Position numbers and translations under genes: made by a program. Below the pieces are notes generated by a model, which saw nothing but the letters and a program-made list of their open reading frames with translations, had not been told where the DNA came from and ran no database searches. A stretch of DNA of 64,000 nt. It comes from Streptomyces sp. RerS4 (GTDB lineage: Bacteria; Actinomycetota; Actinomycetes; Streptomycetales; Streptomycetaceae). How positions within the stretch are numbered: the first letter of the stretch is position 1; every line of letters starts with the position of its first letter. Below are positions 49,313-58,406 of the stretch, piece by piece. The stretch spans positions 558,001 through 622,000 of the forward strand of contig NZ_CP097322.1 in assembly GCF_023515955.1 (NCBI RefSeq), in the 5' to 3' direction.

Positions 49313-51445
49313 GTGGGCGGGCAGGATGCGTCGGGAAGAGGGCGATCGCGGGGCAGGCGAGCGGCTCCCAAGAGCGCCGACACGACCCCGACGGGCCGTC
49401 GCCGCAAGGCCGGAGCGCGTCGCCGACCCCGCGCCGGGGCCGGTCCGCTCGGCGCCGCCCTCGCACCGGCCGCCGGCGCGGCGCGTACGGGACTGCGGCG
49501 CCTGCGGCCCGCGTACCCGAGGCCGGGCCGCGGCGGGTGGCGCCGTTGGATACCGTCCTGGCGCCAGTGGCTGGGCGTGTGCCTGTACGCGTTCACGGGC
49601 CTGTCCTGCTTCGTCGCGATCGCGTACGCGGTGACGGACATACCCGACGACCTCAACTCCTTCGCCACACAACAGGACAATGTCTACTACTGGGCCGACG
49701 GCTCGACGATGGCCCGCACCGGCTGGGTCAGCCGCCAGGAGATGCCCCTGGAGAAGGTCCCCCCGAAGGTCCAGGGAGCCGTCCTCGCGGCCGAGAACGC
49801 GAGCTTCTACTCCGACCCCGGGGTCTCCCCCTCCGGCGTCCTGCGCGCCCTGCGCGCCACCGTGACGGGCGGTGAGACCCAGGGCGGGTCCACCATCACG
49901 CAGCAGTACGTGAAGAACGCCTACCTGAGCCAGGACCGCACCCTCTCGCGCAAGTTCACCGAACTCCTGCTGGCCCTGAAACTGGACAACCAGAAGGACA
50001 AGAAGGACATCCTGCGCGATTACCTCAACACCAGCTGGTTCGGGCGCGGGACGTACGGCATCCAGCGCGCGTCCCAGGCGTACTACGGCAAGGACGTCTC
50101 GCAGCTCAACGCGAGCGAGGGCGCGTTCCTGGCCTCCCTGCTCAAGGGCGCCGGGCTGTTCGACCCCGCCGTCAGCGCGAACAACCGCGAGCGGGCGGTC
50201 GAACGGTGGAACTGGATCCTTGACCGCATGGTCGTGACCGGCCACCTCTCGGCCGCCGAGCGGGCCACGTACACGAAGTTCCCCGAGCCCTCGGCCACGT
50301 CCCTGGCCGGCGTTCCGGGCGCGCAGACCGGCTACCTGGTGGAGATGGCCAAGGCGTACGCCGTCAAGGCCGGCCACATCAAGGAGTCCGACTTCGACCT
50401 CGGCGGCTACCAGATCTACACGACCTTCGACAAGGGCCGCATGGAGGCCCTGACCACCGCCGTCCAGCAGGCCCAGAAGGACTTCGACGCCGAGAAGCGG
50501 CCCGAAACGGACAAATACGCCCGGATCGGCGCGGCGAGCGTCGCCCCCGACGGGCGACTGCTCGCCGTGTACGGCGGCCCCGACTACCTGAAGCAGGGCT
50601 TCAACCAGGCGAACGCGACGACGATCCCGATCGGCACGGCGTTCACGCCGATCGTCTACGCCGCCGCGCTCGACGAGGGCGTGGTGCGCACCCGGGGCAA
50701 GGCCCGGACGCCCGTCTCCCCGTCCACCGTGTACGACGGCAACGACCAGGTGGCCGTGCAGACGCCCGAGGGCCCGTACTGGGACCGCGGGGGCAAGGTG
50801 GTCAAGGGCCACAACGACGGCGACCGCAACTGGGGTCAGGTGACCCTGCGCCAGGCCGTCGCCGACTCCGTGAACACGCCGATGCTCCAACTCGGCCTCG
50901 ACGTGGGCCTCGACCGGGTGGAGGCGTTCGCGGAGCGCTCGGGCCTGCTCGCGTCGAGCCTCGGGCCGCGCATCCCGACGTTCGCGCTCGGGGAGAACTC
51001 CACGCCCAGCGCGATCCGGATGGCCGGCGCCTACGAGACCTTCGCCGCCGGCGGCATGCACACCGACCCCTACTCGGTGCGCTCGGCCACCCGCGGCGGC
51101 GCCGCCGTGCCGCTGGACCCGCCGAAGCCGACCCGGGCCGTGTCGGCCTCCACGGCGCGCGCGGTGACCGACGCCCTGAAGCTCGCCGTGACCGACGGTT
51201 CGGCGAAGACGGCGGCCAGGGCGCGCCCCGGTACGGCCGGCAAGACCGGTACGACGGCGGCGAACACGGCGGGCTGGTTCGTGGCCAGCACCGAGCAGGA
51301 GTCCACGGCCGTGGTGGTGTACCGCATGGCGCTCACCGACCTGATCCCGCTCCCGCTGACGGGCCTGGGCGGCGACGCCCCGGGCACACCGGGCAGCGAG
51401 CGCGCGGTGCGCCTGTGGAGCGACTACGTCAGGGCGGTGAAGTAG
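49313..51445 (+). CDS. Class A PBP-like transglycosylase with degenerate transpeptidase site
   Basis: 710 residues: a basic cytoplasmic N-terminus, one membrane helix, then the GT51 transglycosylase domain (Glu161 in AENASFY, GGSTITQQYVKNAYLSQ, LSRKFTELLLALKLD), and a transpeptidase domain. In the latter, the SxN (Ser519-Val-Asn521) and KTG (644-646) motifs are kept, but the SxxK box reads Thr442-Ala-Phe-Thr445 (IGTAFTP), losing both the nucleophile Ser and the Lys. The protein may therefore polymerise glycan without cross-linking, or the site is a sensor. GTG 49313 has GAGGGGA nine bases upstream. Confidence 0.9.
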   Translation: MGGQDASGRGRSRGRRAAPKSADTTPTGRRRKAGARRRPRAGAGPLGAALAPAAGAARTGLRRLRPAYPRPGRGGWRRWIPSWRQWLGVCLYAFTGLSCFVAIAYAVTDIPDDLNSFATQQDNVYYWADGSTMARTGWVSRQEMPLEKVPPKVQGAVLAAENASFYSDPGVSPSGVLRALRATVTGGETQGGSTITQQYVKNAYLSQDRTLSRKFTELLLALKLDNQKDKKDILRDYLNTSWFGRGTYGIQRASQAYYGKDVSQLNASEGAFLASLLKGAGLFDPAVSANNRERAVERWNWILDRMVVTGHLSAAERATYTKFPEPSATSLAGVPGAQTGYLVEMAKAYAVKAGHIKESDFDLGGYQIYTTFDKGRMEALTTAVQQAQKDFDAEKRPETDKYARIGAASVAPDGRLLAVYGGPDYLKQGFNQANATTIPIGTAFTPIVYAAALDEGVVRTRGKARTPVSPSTVYDGNDQVAVQTPEGPYWDRGGKVVKGHNDGDRNWGQVTLRQAVADSVNTPMLQLGLDVGLDRVEAFAERSGLLASSLGPRIPTFALGENSTPSAIRMAGAYETFAAGGMHTDPYSVRSATRGGAAVPLDPPKPTRAVSASTARAVTDALKLAVTDGSAKTAARARPGTAGKTGTTAANTAGWFVASTEQESTAVVVYRMALTDLIPLPLTGLGGDAPGTPGSERAVRLWSDYVRAVK

Positions 51446-51451
51446 ACGCCC

Positions 51452-51506
51452 GCCGGGCGCCTGCCGGGCGCCTGCCGGGCGCCTGCCGGGCGCCTGCCGG
51501 GCGCCA
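51452..51506. repeat. Five tandem copies of an 11-bp repeat between convergent genes
   Basis: GCCGGGCGCCT occurs four times perfectly (51452-51495) and once with one change (51496-51506). Each unit contains GGCGCC, so single-stranded RNA or DNA could fold in several ways. It fills most of the 71-bp gap between the PBP-like gene and the convergent deacetylase-like gene and may act as a terminator; copy number is likely to vary between strains. Confidence 0.85.
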
Positions 51507-51516
51507 CGGCCACCGG

Positions 51517-52839
51517 CTACTTGACCACGGCGTTCCAGTCCGGGGACTGCGCGGGGTCCAGCAGCCGCAGACGGGCCAGGACCTGCGGGTCCTGGGCGTC
51601 GAGCCAGTCCGCCAGTTCGCGGAACGACACGCAGCGGACGCCGTCGCGGGGGCAGACGTCCTTCATCACGTCCTCGACGGCCTTCATGTAGATGCCGCCG
51701 TTCCAGTCCTCGAAGTGGTTGCCGATGAACATGGGTGCCCGGCTGCCGTTGTAGACGCGGTTGAAGCCGTTCATGTACGAGCCGCGGACCTGCGCCTGCC
51801 ACGCCCCGAACTTCGCCGGGTCGCCCTGGGTGCTGTCGCCCGACTGGTTGTAGAGGAAGTTGAAGTCCATGGAGAGGACCTGCACCTCCTTGCCCTGCAA
51901 GGGCACGAGCTGCAAGGGGAAGTTCCAGATGCCGTCGAGCTTGGACGGCCACAGCTGGAAGTCGCCCGAGGAGCTGGCGTCGTAGCGCCAGCCGTACGGC
52001 TTGATCGCGGTGATCAGGTTCTTCTGCCCCTCCAGGCAGGGCGCGCGCCCGCCGACCACCTCGCGGTCCGCGTCGAAGGGCAGCGGCGGTTCCTTGGTGA
52101 AGCCGGTGTTGGTCTTCCAGTTCTTGATGAACGAGTACGTCTGGTCGATCTCGCTCTTCCACTCGGTCGGGCTCCAGTCCCCGCCGCCCTTGGGTCCGCA
52201 GAAGTGCCCGTTGAAGTGCGAGCCGATCTCGTGGCCGTCGTTCCAGGCGCCGCGCAGCTGCTCCAGCGTGCTCTTGATGTGCGGGACGGTGGGGTAGGAG
52301 ATGGCGGCCGCGCCCTGGCTGTGCTGCGGCGGGTGGTAGAGGGACTTCTTGCTCTCCGGCAGCAGGTAGATGCCCGTGAGGAAGAAGGTCATGTGGGCCT
52401 TGTTCTCCCGGGCCACCTTGCGGAAGTGCGAGAAGAGGCGGTCGTCGCCCTCCAGCGCGCCGTCCCAGGAGAAGACCACGAACTGCGGCGGCCTCTCGCC
52501 CGGCTTCAGCCGCTCGGGCTTGAGCTGTCCCTGCTGGGGTCCGGTGTAGGAGGTGGAGCCGTCGCCGAGCACCTTGACCTTGCCGTCCCAGGCCTCCCCC
52601 TTCGAGGCGGCGCCGTCGCTCGTGCCTCCCGAGGCGGCGAGTTTCGCGTCGCCCCGCGCCCCGTCCGAACCGCCGCCTATGAGGGCGTACGCGCCGGCGG
52701 CGACCCCGCCCAGGGCCATCACGGCGATGCCGATGCCCAGGCGCCGCCGGTTGCGCGCCTTGCGGCGCTCCTTGCGGCCGCTCCGGGACTCGGCCCGGGA
52801 GCCGGTCCGGGTGCCGCGTGCGGCACGGGTGTCGGCCAT
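51517..52839 (-). CDS. Membrane-anchored polysaccharide-deacetylase-like protein
   Basis: 440 residues. A very basic N-terminus and one membrane helix (about 34-55) are followed by a linker and a NodB-like carbohydrate esterase fold: [48 protein letters not shown] (metal-binding HxxxH-like), and [14 protein letters not shown] near the end. The usual TFDDG is changed to FSWDGA, with one Asp left at that position, so catalytic competence is uncertain. Would act on peptidoglycan or another cell-surface glycan. Divergent from the ctaD gene over 230 bp. Confidence 0.82.
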   Translation of the reverse strand: MADTRAARGTRTGSRAESRSGRKERRKARNRRRLGIGIAVMALGGVAAGAYALIGGGSDGARGDAKLAASGGTSDGAASKGEAWDGKVKVLGDGSTSYTGPQQGQLKPERLKPGERPPQFVVFSWDGALEGDDRLFSHFRKVARENKAHMTFFLTGIYLLPESKKSLYHPPQHSQGAAAISYPTVPHIKSTLEQLRGAWNDGHEIGSHFNGHFCGPKGGGDWSPTEWKSEIDQTYSFIKNWKTNTGFTKEPPLPFDADREVVGGRAPCLEGQKNLITAIKPYGWRYDASSSGDFQLWPSKLDGIWNFPLQLVPLQGKEVQVLSMDFNFLYNQSGDSTQGDPAKFGAWQAQVRGSYMNGFNRVYNGSRAPMFIGNHFEDWNGGIYMKAVEDVMKDVCPRDGVRCVSFRELADWLDAQDPQVLARLRLLDPAQSPDWNAVVK

Positions 52840-53069
52840 CGCGTTCGTCCCCCCTGATCACCGCAGCCGGGCCGCGCGTGGATGGTTCGTACGAATATAG
52901 AACGTGTTGGCATCGCCCCCGTACGCCGGCCCTGGGCCCACCGCGCGGGAACTTTTCTCCGGTTCGACGGCGCGCCGTCCCGGATGGTCGGCGAAGGCGA
53001 CGCCGGGTGCCAGGCTGGGCCGGTAAGGCCGTTGGTCGGCCGGTCCGTCATGCGCCCCTGGAGGCCCTG
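52840..53069. other. Divergent promoter region of deacetylase-like and ctaD genes
   Basis: 230 bp without a gene. A perfect 10-bp palindrome TTCGTACGAA lies at 52886-52895, followed by the AT-rich TATAGAACGTG (52897-52907), which could serve as a -10 region. GGAGG at 53060-53064 is the ribosome site for ctaD. Confidence 0.45.
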
Positions 53070-54725
53070 GTGTCGCTCACCGACCCGTCGCCGGCGACGG
53101 CGGAGCAGGACGTCACCGATCGACGCGTGCGGGCGGGCTCGCGCGTATTGCGCCTGCTGTCGACCACCGATCACAAGGTGATCGGCAACATGTACCTGGT
53201 CACCGCGTTCGGCTTCTTTCTGTTCGCCGGTGCGCTGGCCCTGGTCATGCGGGCGGAGCTGGCCCGGCCCGGGATGCAGATCGTCTCGAACGAGCAGTAC
53301 AACCAGCTCTTCACCCTGCACGGCACGATCATGATGCTGCTGTTCGCCACCCCGACGTTCACGGGCTTCGCCAACGCGATCATGCCGTTGCAGATCGGCG
53401 CCCCGGACGTCGCCTTCCCCCGCCTGAACGCGTTCACGTACTGGGTGTACCTCTTCGGCGGCCTGACCGTGGTCGGCGGGGTGCTGACCGCCGGCGGATC
53501 CGCCGCCTTCGGCTGGTTCGCGTACGCCCCGCTGAACGGGGCGGTGTTCTCCCCCGGTGTGGGCGCCGACCTGTGGGTGATGGGGCTCGCGGTGTCGGGG
53601 CTGAGCACGATCCTGGGCGCGGTGAACTTCATCGCGACGATCGTGTGTCTGCGCGCCCCGGGCATGACGGTGTTCCGGATGCCGATCTTCACGTGGAACG
53701 TGCTGTTCACGTCGATCCTGGCGCTGCTGGCGTTTCCCGTGCTCACCGCGGCGCTGCTGGTCCTGGAGGCGGACCGCAAGTTCGGGGCGCACGTCTTCGA
53801 CGCGGCGTACGGCGGCGCGCTGCTGTGGCAGCACATGTTCTGGTTCTTCGGCCATCCGGAGGTCTACATCGTGGCGCTGCCGTTCTTCGGGATCGTCAGC
53901 GAGATCGTCCCGGTGTTCAGCCGGAAGCCGATCTTCGGCTATTCCGCCCTGGTCGCCGCGACGATCGCCATCACGGGGCTGTCCGCCACGGTGTGGGCCC
54001 ACCACATGTTCGCCACCGGGGCGGTGTTGTTGCCGTTCTTCTCGCTGCTGTCGTTCCTGATCGCCGTGCCGACCGGGGTGAAGTTCTTCAACTGGATCGG
54101 CACGATGTGGAACGGATCGCTGTCGTTCGAGACCCCGATGCTGTGGTCCCTCGGATTCCTGGTGACGTTCCTGCTGGGCGGGCTGACCGGGGTGCTGGTG
54201 GCCTCGCCCCCGATGGACTTCCACCTCACCGACAGCTACTTCGTGGTGGCCCACCTGCACTACGTGCTCTTCGGCACGATCGTGTTCGCCACGTTCGCCG
54301 GCTTCTACTTCTGGTGGCCCAAGCTCACGGGCACGCTGCTCGACGAGCGCCTGGGGCGGGTGCACTTCTGGACGCTGTTCGTCGGCTTCCAGCTGACCTT
54401 CCTCGTCCACCACTGGCTCGGCGAGCAGGGCATGCCGCGCCGCTACTCCGATTACCTGGCGGCCGACGGGTTCACGCTGCTGAACACGCTCTCCACCATC
54501 GGGTCCTTCCTCCTGGGGCTGTCCATGCTGCCGTTCTTCTACAACGTGTGGAAAACCAGCCGCCACGGCGAGCGCGTCGCCGTGGACGATCCGTGGGGGT
54601 GGGGCCGGTCCCTGGAGTGGGCCACGTCCTGCCCGCCGCCCCGGCACAACTTCGACGCGCTGCCCCGGATCCGGTCGGACTCGCCCGCCTTCGACCTGCA
54701 CCACCCGGAGGTGGTGGCCCGATGA
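53070..54725 (+). CDS. ctaD: Cytochrome c oxidase subunit I
   Basis: 551 residues, the haem-copper oxidase catalytic subunit. Twelve membrane helices; low-spin haem His in FTLHGTIMM, Cu-B/Tyr site [10 protein letters not shown], the His pair WAHHMFATG, and haem a3/a His in [11 protein letters not shown] are all present, so it should be active. GTG 53070 has GGAGG at five bases. The TGA stop overlaps the ATG of the subunit IV gene. No ctaC (subunit II) or ctaE (subunit III) is adjacent, so this looks like a second, partly stand-alone oxidase set. Confidence 0.93.
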   Translation: MSLTDPSPATAEQDVTDRRVRAGSRVLRLLSTTDHKVIGNMYLVTAFGFFLFAGALALVMRAELARPGMQIVSNEQYNQLFTLHGTIMMLLFATPTFTGFANAIMPLQIGAPDVAFPRLNAFTYWVYLFGGLTVVGGVLTAGGSAAFGWFAYAPLNGAVFSPGVGADLWVMGLAVSGLSTILGAVNFIATIVCLRAPGMTVFRMPIFTWNVLFTSILALLAFPVLTAALLVLEADRKFGAHVFDAAYGGALLWQHMFWFFGHPEVYIVALPFFGIVSEIVPVFSRKPIFGYSALVAATIAITGLSATVWAHHMFATGAVLLPFFSLLSFLIAVPTGVKFFNWIGTMWNGSLSFETPMLWSLGFLVTFLLGGLTGVLVASPPMDFHLTDSYFVVAHLHYVLFGTIVFATFAGFYFWWPKLTGTLLDERLGRVHFWTLFVGFQLTFLVHHWLGEQGMPRRYSDYLAADGFTLLNTLSTIGSFLLGLSMLPFFYNVWKTSRHGERVAVDDPWGWGRSLEWATSCPPPRHNFDALPRIRSDSPAFDLHHPEVVAR

Positions 54726-55108
54726 AGGCGGAGGCGTGGCTGTTCAGCGGTGTGGCGCTCTTCTTCCTCGTCACCGGCGGCGTCTACGCGGCGTTCTCCA
54801 ACGAGCCCGCCGGTGTGGCGGCGCTGGCGGTGTCGTTCCTCATGTCGGCGCTGATCGCCGCCTTCCTGTGGCGGCAGTACGGCCGCGGGGGGCGACGGCC
54901 CGAGGACACCGCCGACGCGGAGATCCGGGCGAGCGGGGACCGGCGGTTCTCGTTCCCCGCCCGGAGCTACGCGCCCGTGATCACCGCGGTCGGCACCGCC
55001 CTGATGGGCGCCGGCGCCGCCCAGGGGCTCTGGCTGGCCGTCATCGGCGGCGGCGTCGTCATTCCGGGGGTCTACGGATTCGTGTTCGGCTCGGAGCGGG
55101 ACGCCTGA
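54722..55108 (+). CDS. ctaF: Actinobacterial cytochrome c oxidase subunit IV
   Basis: 128 residues with about four membrane helices (about 5-25, 32-50, 85-103 and 107-124), the size and layout of the actinobacterial subunit IV. It begins with [20 protein letters not shown] and has a cytoplasmic loop [20 protein letters not shown]. The ATGA overlap with ctaD shows coupled translation. It should pack against subunit I in the membrane. Confidence 0.85.
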   Translation: MKAEAWLFSGVALFFLVTGGVYAAFSNEPAGVAALAVSFLMSALIAAFLWRQYGRGGRRPEDTADAEIRASGDRRFSFPARSYAPVITAVGTALMGAGAAQGLWLAVIGGGVVIPGVYGFVFGSERDA

Positions 55109-55121
55109 TCCGGCGCCGGGG

Positions 55122-56765
55122 TCAGTGCTCGCCCCCGGGCCCGGCGTCCGCGCCGCCCGTGCCGTCCGCGCCGCCCGCGTCGTCCTCGCCGTCCGGACCG
55201 GCCAGGACGGCGGCGACGCGACGGCGCTGCGCCTCGCTCAACGGCGGCGCGATCCGGTCACCGTAGTACCAGCGGCTGAGGAACCGCCTCAGGCGATCCG
55301 CCCGCCCCCGCGCGCCCGGCATCTCCATCGCCGCCGGCACACGGTGGACGGCCATGGCGTAGCGCTCCCGGTGGCCGGGCGGGCGATGGGTCGGGTGGTA
55401 GCCCCCCTCGACCGACTGGCGCACCTCATCCGTCGTCAGTCCGCTCTCCAGCGCCTTGACGTCCTGCTCCTGCAGGGCGAGACAGATCCGGCGGGTGAGC
55501 CAGAAGGCGACCGGGGGCAGCACGAGCAGGGCGCAGCGCAGCGCCCAGGTGAGGGCTTGGACGGAGAGGTCGAAGACGAAGGCGACGATGTCCTGCGCGC
55601 CGGCCACCAGCAGGACCGTGTACGCGGTGAGCACGCCGACGCCCAGGGCCGTGCGGGCGGGGCGGTGGCGCGGCCGGTCGCACAGGTGCCGCTCGCCGTA
55701 CTCGGGGGTGATCCAGCGTTCGAAGAACGGGTAGCCGTACAGCCCGGCGAAGAGCAGGCCGGGCAGGACCACGCCCGCGATCAGCGGATTCCACATCAGG
55801 GTGTGGCCCCACAGGCGGGTTTCGACGCCGGGCATGAGCCGCAGCGCCCCTTCGAGGAAGCCCACGTACCAGTCCGGCTGGGAGCCGGTGGAGACGACGT
55901 CGGGGCGGTAGGGCCCGTACGCCCACACCGGATTGATCTGTGCCAGCGCCGCGAGCGCGCACAGCACGCCGGCGACCATGAAGAACAGCCCCGCGGACTT
56001 GGCCGTGTACTGGGGGAAGAAGGGCTTGCCCAGCACGTTGCGGCCGCTGGTGCCGGGCTCCGCCCACTGGGTGTGTTTGAGGCGCACGATGAGCAGCAGG
56101 TGCAGCGCGACCAGGCCGACCAGCAGCCCGGGGACCAGGAGGATGTGCACCGGGTAGAGCCGGGCGACGATGTCCTCGCCCGGGAACTCGCCCCCGAACA
56201 CGAAGAGGCTCAGGTACGTGCCGAGGACCGGCACGGACAGGATGATGCCCTGGGCCGTGCGCAGGCCGGTGCCCGACAGGAGGTCGTCGGGAAGCGAGTA
56301 GCCCGCGAATCCCTCGACCAGCGCGAGCAGCAGCATCGTGACGCCGACCGTCCAGTTCAGTTCCCGGGGCTTGCGGAACGCGCCGGTGAAGAACACCCGC
56401 AGCAGGTGCACGCCGATGGCGGCCACGAAGACGACGGCCGCCCAGTGGTGCGCCTGCCGGATCAGCAGGCCGCCGCGCACGTCGAAGCTGATGCGCAGGG
56501 TGGAGGCGTAGGCGGACGAAACGGGCAGACCGCTCAGGGGACGGTAGGAGCCCCGGTACGTGACCTCGCGCAGGGACGGGTCGAAGAAGAACGTGAGGTA
56601 CGTGCCGGTCAACAGCAGCACCAGCAGGCTGTAGAGGGCGATCTCGCCGAGCAGGAACGCCCAGTGGTCCGGAAAGGCCTTCCGCAGACCTCCCTTGACC
56701 GTCTCCAGCAGGGGCAGGCGGGCGTCGAGGGCGCTCACCGTGCGTCTGGCCGACCGTCGCGTCAT
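55122..56765 (-). CDS. qcrB: Cytochrome b subunit of a bc complex (second copy)
   Basis: 547 residues with about nine membrane helices. The b-haem His pairs are seen in RQAHHWAAVVFVAAIGVHLL and YPVHILLVPGLLVGLVALHL; the Q-site-like segments WTVGVTMLLLALVEGFAGYS and YGPYRPDVVSTGSQPDWYVG match actinobacterial QcrB, as does the long C-terminal cytoplasmic extension. No qcrA or qcrC is adjacent, which is unusual because the three normally form one operon with ctaE. Start ATG 56765 has no good Shine-Dalgarno. Convergent with ctaF across 13 bp. Confidence 0.9.
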   Translation of the reverse strand: MTRRSARRTVSALDARLPLLETVKGGLRKAFPDHWAFLLGEIALYSLLVLLLTGTYLTFFFDPSLREVTYRGSYRPLSGLPVSSAYASTLRISFDVRGGLLIRQAHHWAAVVFVAAIGVHLLRVFFTGAFRKPRELNWTVGVTMLLLALVEGFAGYSLPDDLLSGTGLRTAQGIILSVPVLGTYLSLFVFGGEFPGEDIVARLYPVHILLVPGLLVGLVALHLLLIVRLKHTQWAEPGTSGRNVLGKPFFPQYTAKSAGLFFMVAGVLCALAALAQINPVWAYGPYRPDVVSTGSQPDWYVGFLEGALRLMPGVETRLWGHTLMWNPLIAGVVLPGLLFAGLYGYPFFERWITPEYGERHLCDRPRHRPARTALGVGVLTAYTVLLVAGAQDIVAFVFDLSVQALTWALRCALLVLPPVAFWLTRRICLALQEQDVKALESGLTTDEVRQSVEGGYHPTHRPPGHRERYAMAVHRVPAAMEMPGARGRADRLRRFLSRWYYGDRIAPPLSEAQRRRVAAVLAGPDGEDDAGGADGTGGADAGPGGEH

Positions 56766-56932
56766 GGGTGGAGCATCGCCTGCCGCGGCCCGCCGCCCGA
56801 GGAGGCACCCCGAGGAGGCACGCAGCGGGCCGGCCACAAGCACGCGGACAGCCCCTTCTTCGGTTGAGGCGGCGGATCCAGGGCACGCGCATCTGTGTGA
56901 GGGTGAAACGAACCTCATCCAGGAGAGGAGCC

Positions 56933-57388
56933 ATGACTCCGGCACCTTCGGGGCAACCCCGGCTGCACCTCGAACTGTCAGCCGACGCGCGCGCCGCGGC
57001 GCGCGCCCGCGAGGCGACGTCCGCGTTTCTCCGTGAAACGGTTCTGCGCGGCGCGGCCCCGCGCCATGCGGCCGGCCGTCCTCGACCCGTGCCACGCCGG
57101 GTCGAGGAGGCGGCGATGCTGATCGTCACCGAGCTGGTGACCAACGCCGTCCGGCACACGCAGGGGCCGTGCACGCTCGAATTGGCCCTGCACGAGGAAC
57201 TGCACGAGGCACTGCTCGACATCGACGTCACGGACACCAGCCCGGAGCCCCCCAGCCCCCGGCCACCTCACCTCGACGGCACCGGCGGGTGGGGCTGGAT
57301 CCTCATCGGTCACCTCGCCCGCGAGGTGACGGTGCAGCCGACGGAGGACGGGGGGAAGACCATTCACACGTGTGTGGCGGTCGAGTGA
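56933..57388 (+). CDS. RsbW-like ATP-binding protein (HATPase_c_2)
   Basis: 151 residues, the size of anti-sigma-factor kinases. The ATP-binding N box is AAMLIVTELVTNAVRHTQ, and the G-box-like part GTGGWGWILIGHLAREVT is visible further on. Such proteins phosphorylate an anti-anti-sigma partner or bind a sigma factor. The ATG at 56933 follows AGGAGAGGAG. The last 25 bp overlap the convergent phosphoesterase gene. It could partner with one of the two SpoIIE phosphatases of this window, but no sigma gene is near. Confidence 0.82.
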   Translation: MTPAPSGQPRLHLELSADARAAARAREATSAFLRETVLRGAAPRHAAGRPRPVPRRVEEAAMLIVTELVTNAVRHTQGPCTLELALHEELHEALLDIDVTDTSPEPPSPRPPHLDGTGGWGWILIGHLAREVTVQPTEDGGKTIHTCVAVE

Positions 57389-58161
57389 GGAACCGTGCCG
57401 CCGATCGCCCAGGACCGCGGGCCCTGTCCGTCCGTGCCGTGGGGGGCGAGGTGGTAGACCGCGAAGGCCCGGTCGATGACGGGCATCGCGACGTTGCGCA
57501 CGCGTACGCCGCCCGCCGTCAGCCCGTGCTCCGAGCCCATGTGGGCGTGACCGTGGACGGCCAGATCCGCGCCCGCCTCGTCGACGGCCTCCGCGAGCAG
57601 GTAGCTGCCGAGGAACGGGTAGATCTCCAGGGGCTCGCCCGCGAGGGTGTCGGGCACCGGTGAGAAGTGCGTGAGTGCGATGAGGAGGTCGCTCCCGGCC
57701 TCGCGCAGTTCGCGCAGCGCCCCTGCCAGCCCGTCGGCGCACCGCCGGGTGTACTGGACGAACGCCTTCATCTCGGGCTCGCCGAACTCACTCGCGCAGC
57801 GCCCGGCGAAGCCGCCGCCGAAGCCCTTCGTCCCGGCGACGCCGACCTTCGTCCCGCCGACGTCGACGAGGACGCCGTCGCCTTCCAGGACCCGTACGCC
57901 TCCCTCGGCCAGCTCCCGCGTGAGCGCCTCCTGCCGGTCGCTCTGGTAGTCGTGGTTGCCGAGCACGGCGATCACGGGAACGGAAAGCCCCGCCACCTCG
58001 CCGGCCACCACCCGACCCTCCTCCGGGGTGCCGTGCCGGGTCAGGTCACCGGCGAGGAGCAGCAGGTCGGCGAGGTCGGGGAGGGATTCGAAAGCGGGCC
58101 GCAGCAGGCCCTCACTGCCCGGGGCGAGGTGGATGTCGCCGACGGCCGCGATGCGTATCAC
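57364..58161 (-). CDS. Calcineurin-like metallophosphoesterase
   Basis: 265 residues with the five-motif dinuclear metal site: AVGDIHLAPG, LLLAGDLTRHG, VLGNHDYQS, ALTHFSPV and VHGHAHMGS. GTG 58161 follows GGAGG at seven bases and overlaps the stop of the upstream BON-like gene as GTGA. The family hydrolyses phosphodiesters or phosphomonoesters, including cyclic nucleotides and capped ends. It is the last gene of a tightly overlapping operon with a nucleotidyltransferase, which suggests a linked synthesis/hydrolysis pair; substrate unknown. Confidence 0.88.
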   Translation of the reverse strand: MIRIAAVGDIHLAPGSEGLLRPAFESLPDLADLLLLAGDLTRHGTPEEGRVVAGEVAGLSVPVIAVLGNHDYQSDRQEALTRELAEGGVRVLEGDGVLVDVGGTKVGVAGTKGFGGGFAGRCASEFGEPEMKAFVQYTRRCADGLAGALRELREAGSDLLIALTHFSPVPDTLAGEPLEIYPFLGSYLLAEAVDEAGADLAVHGHAHMGSEHGLTAGGVRVRNVAMPVIDRAFAVYHLAPHGTDGQGPRSWAIGGTVPHSTATHV

Positions 58162-58406
58162 GACAGATCCTCCGAGTGGTCGGGTGGGCCGGAACCGTTG
58201 ACGGTGACGTCCTGATGCCAGGGCACGCCGGCCAGTTCCTCTTCGGCGATCCGCAGGACCGTCGCCCGGCAATCGGCGGTGTTGACGCGTCCCCAGACCA
58301 GCGCGACGGCGCCGCGCGCCTCGATCCGCACACCGAGTTCGTGGATCTCCTCGCGCATCAGGCGGTCCCGTAGGTGCTGCACTCTGTATTCGATCAGGTC
58401 CTTCAT
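58158..58406 (-). CDS. Small BON-like domain protein
   Basis: 82 residues (KDLIEYRVQHLRDRLMREEI, then HELGVRIEARGAVALVWGRV, then DVTVNGS). The alternating short strands and helices, with a central VALVWGRVNTADCRATVLRI, resemble the BON domain, which binds ligands or membranes. It is encoded between the nucleotidyltransferase and the phosphoesterase, overlapping each by four bases (ATGA and GTGA), so all three proteins should be made together. The family call is moderate. Confidence 0.65.
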   Translation of the reverse strand: MKDLIEYRVQHLRDRLMREEIHELGVRIEARGAVALVWGRVNTADCRATVLRIAEEELAGVPWHQDVTVNGSGPPDHSEDLS

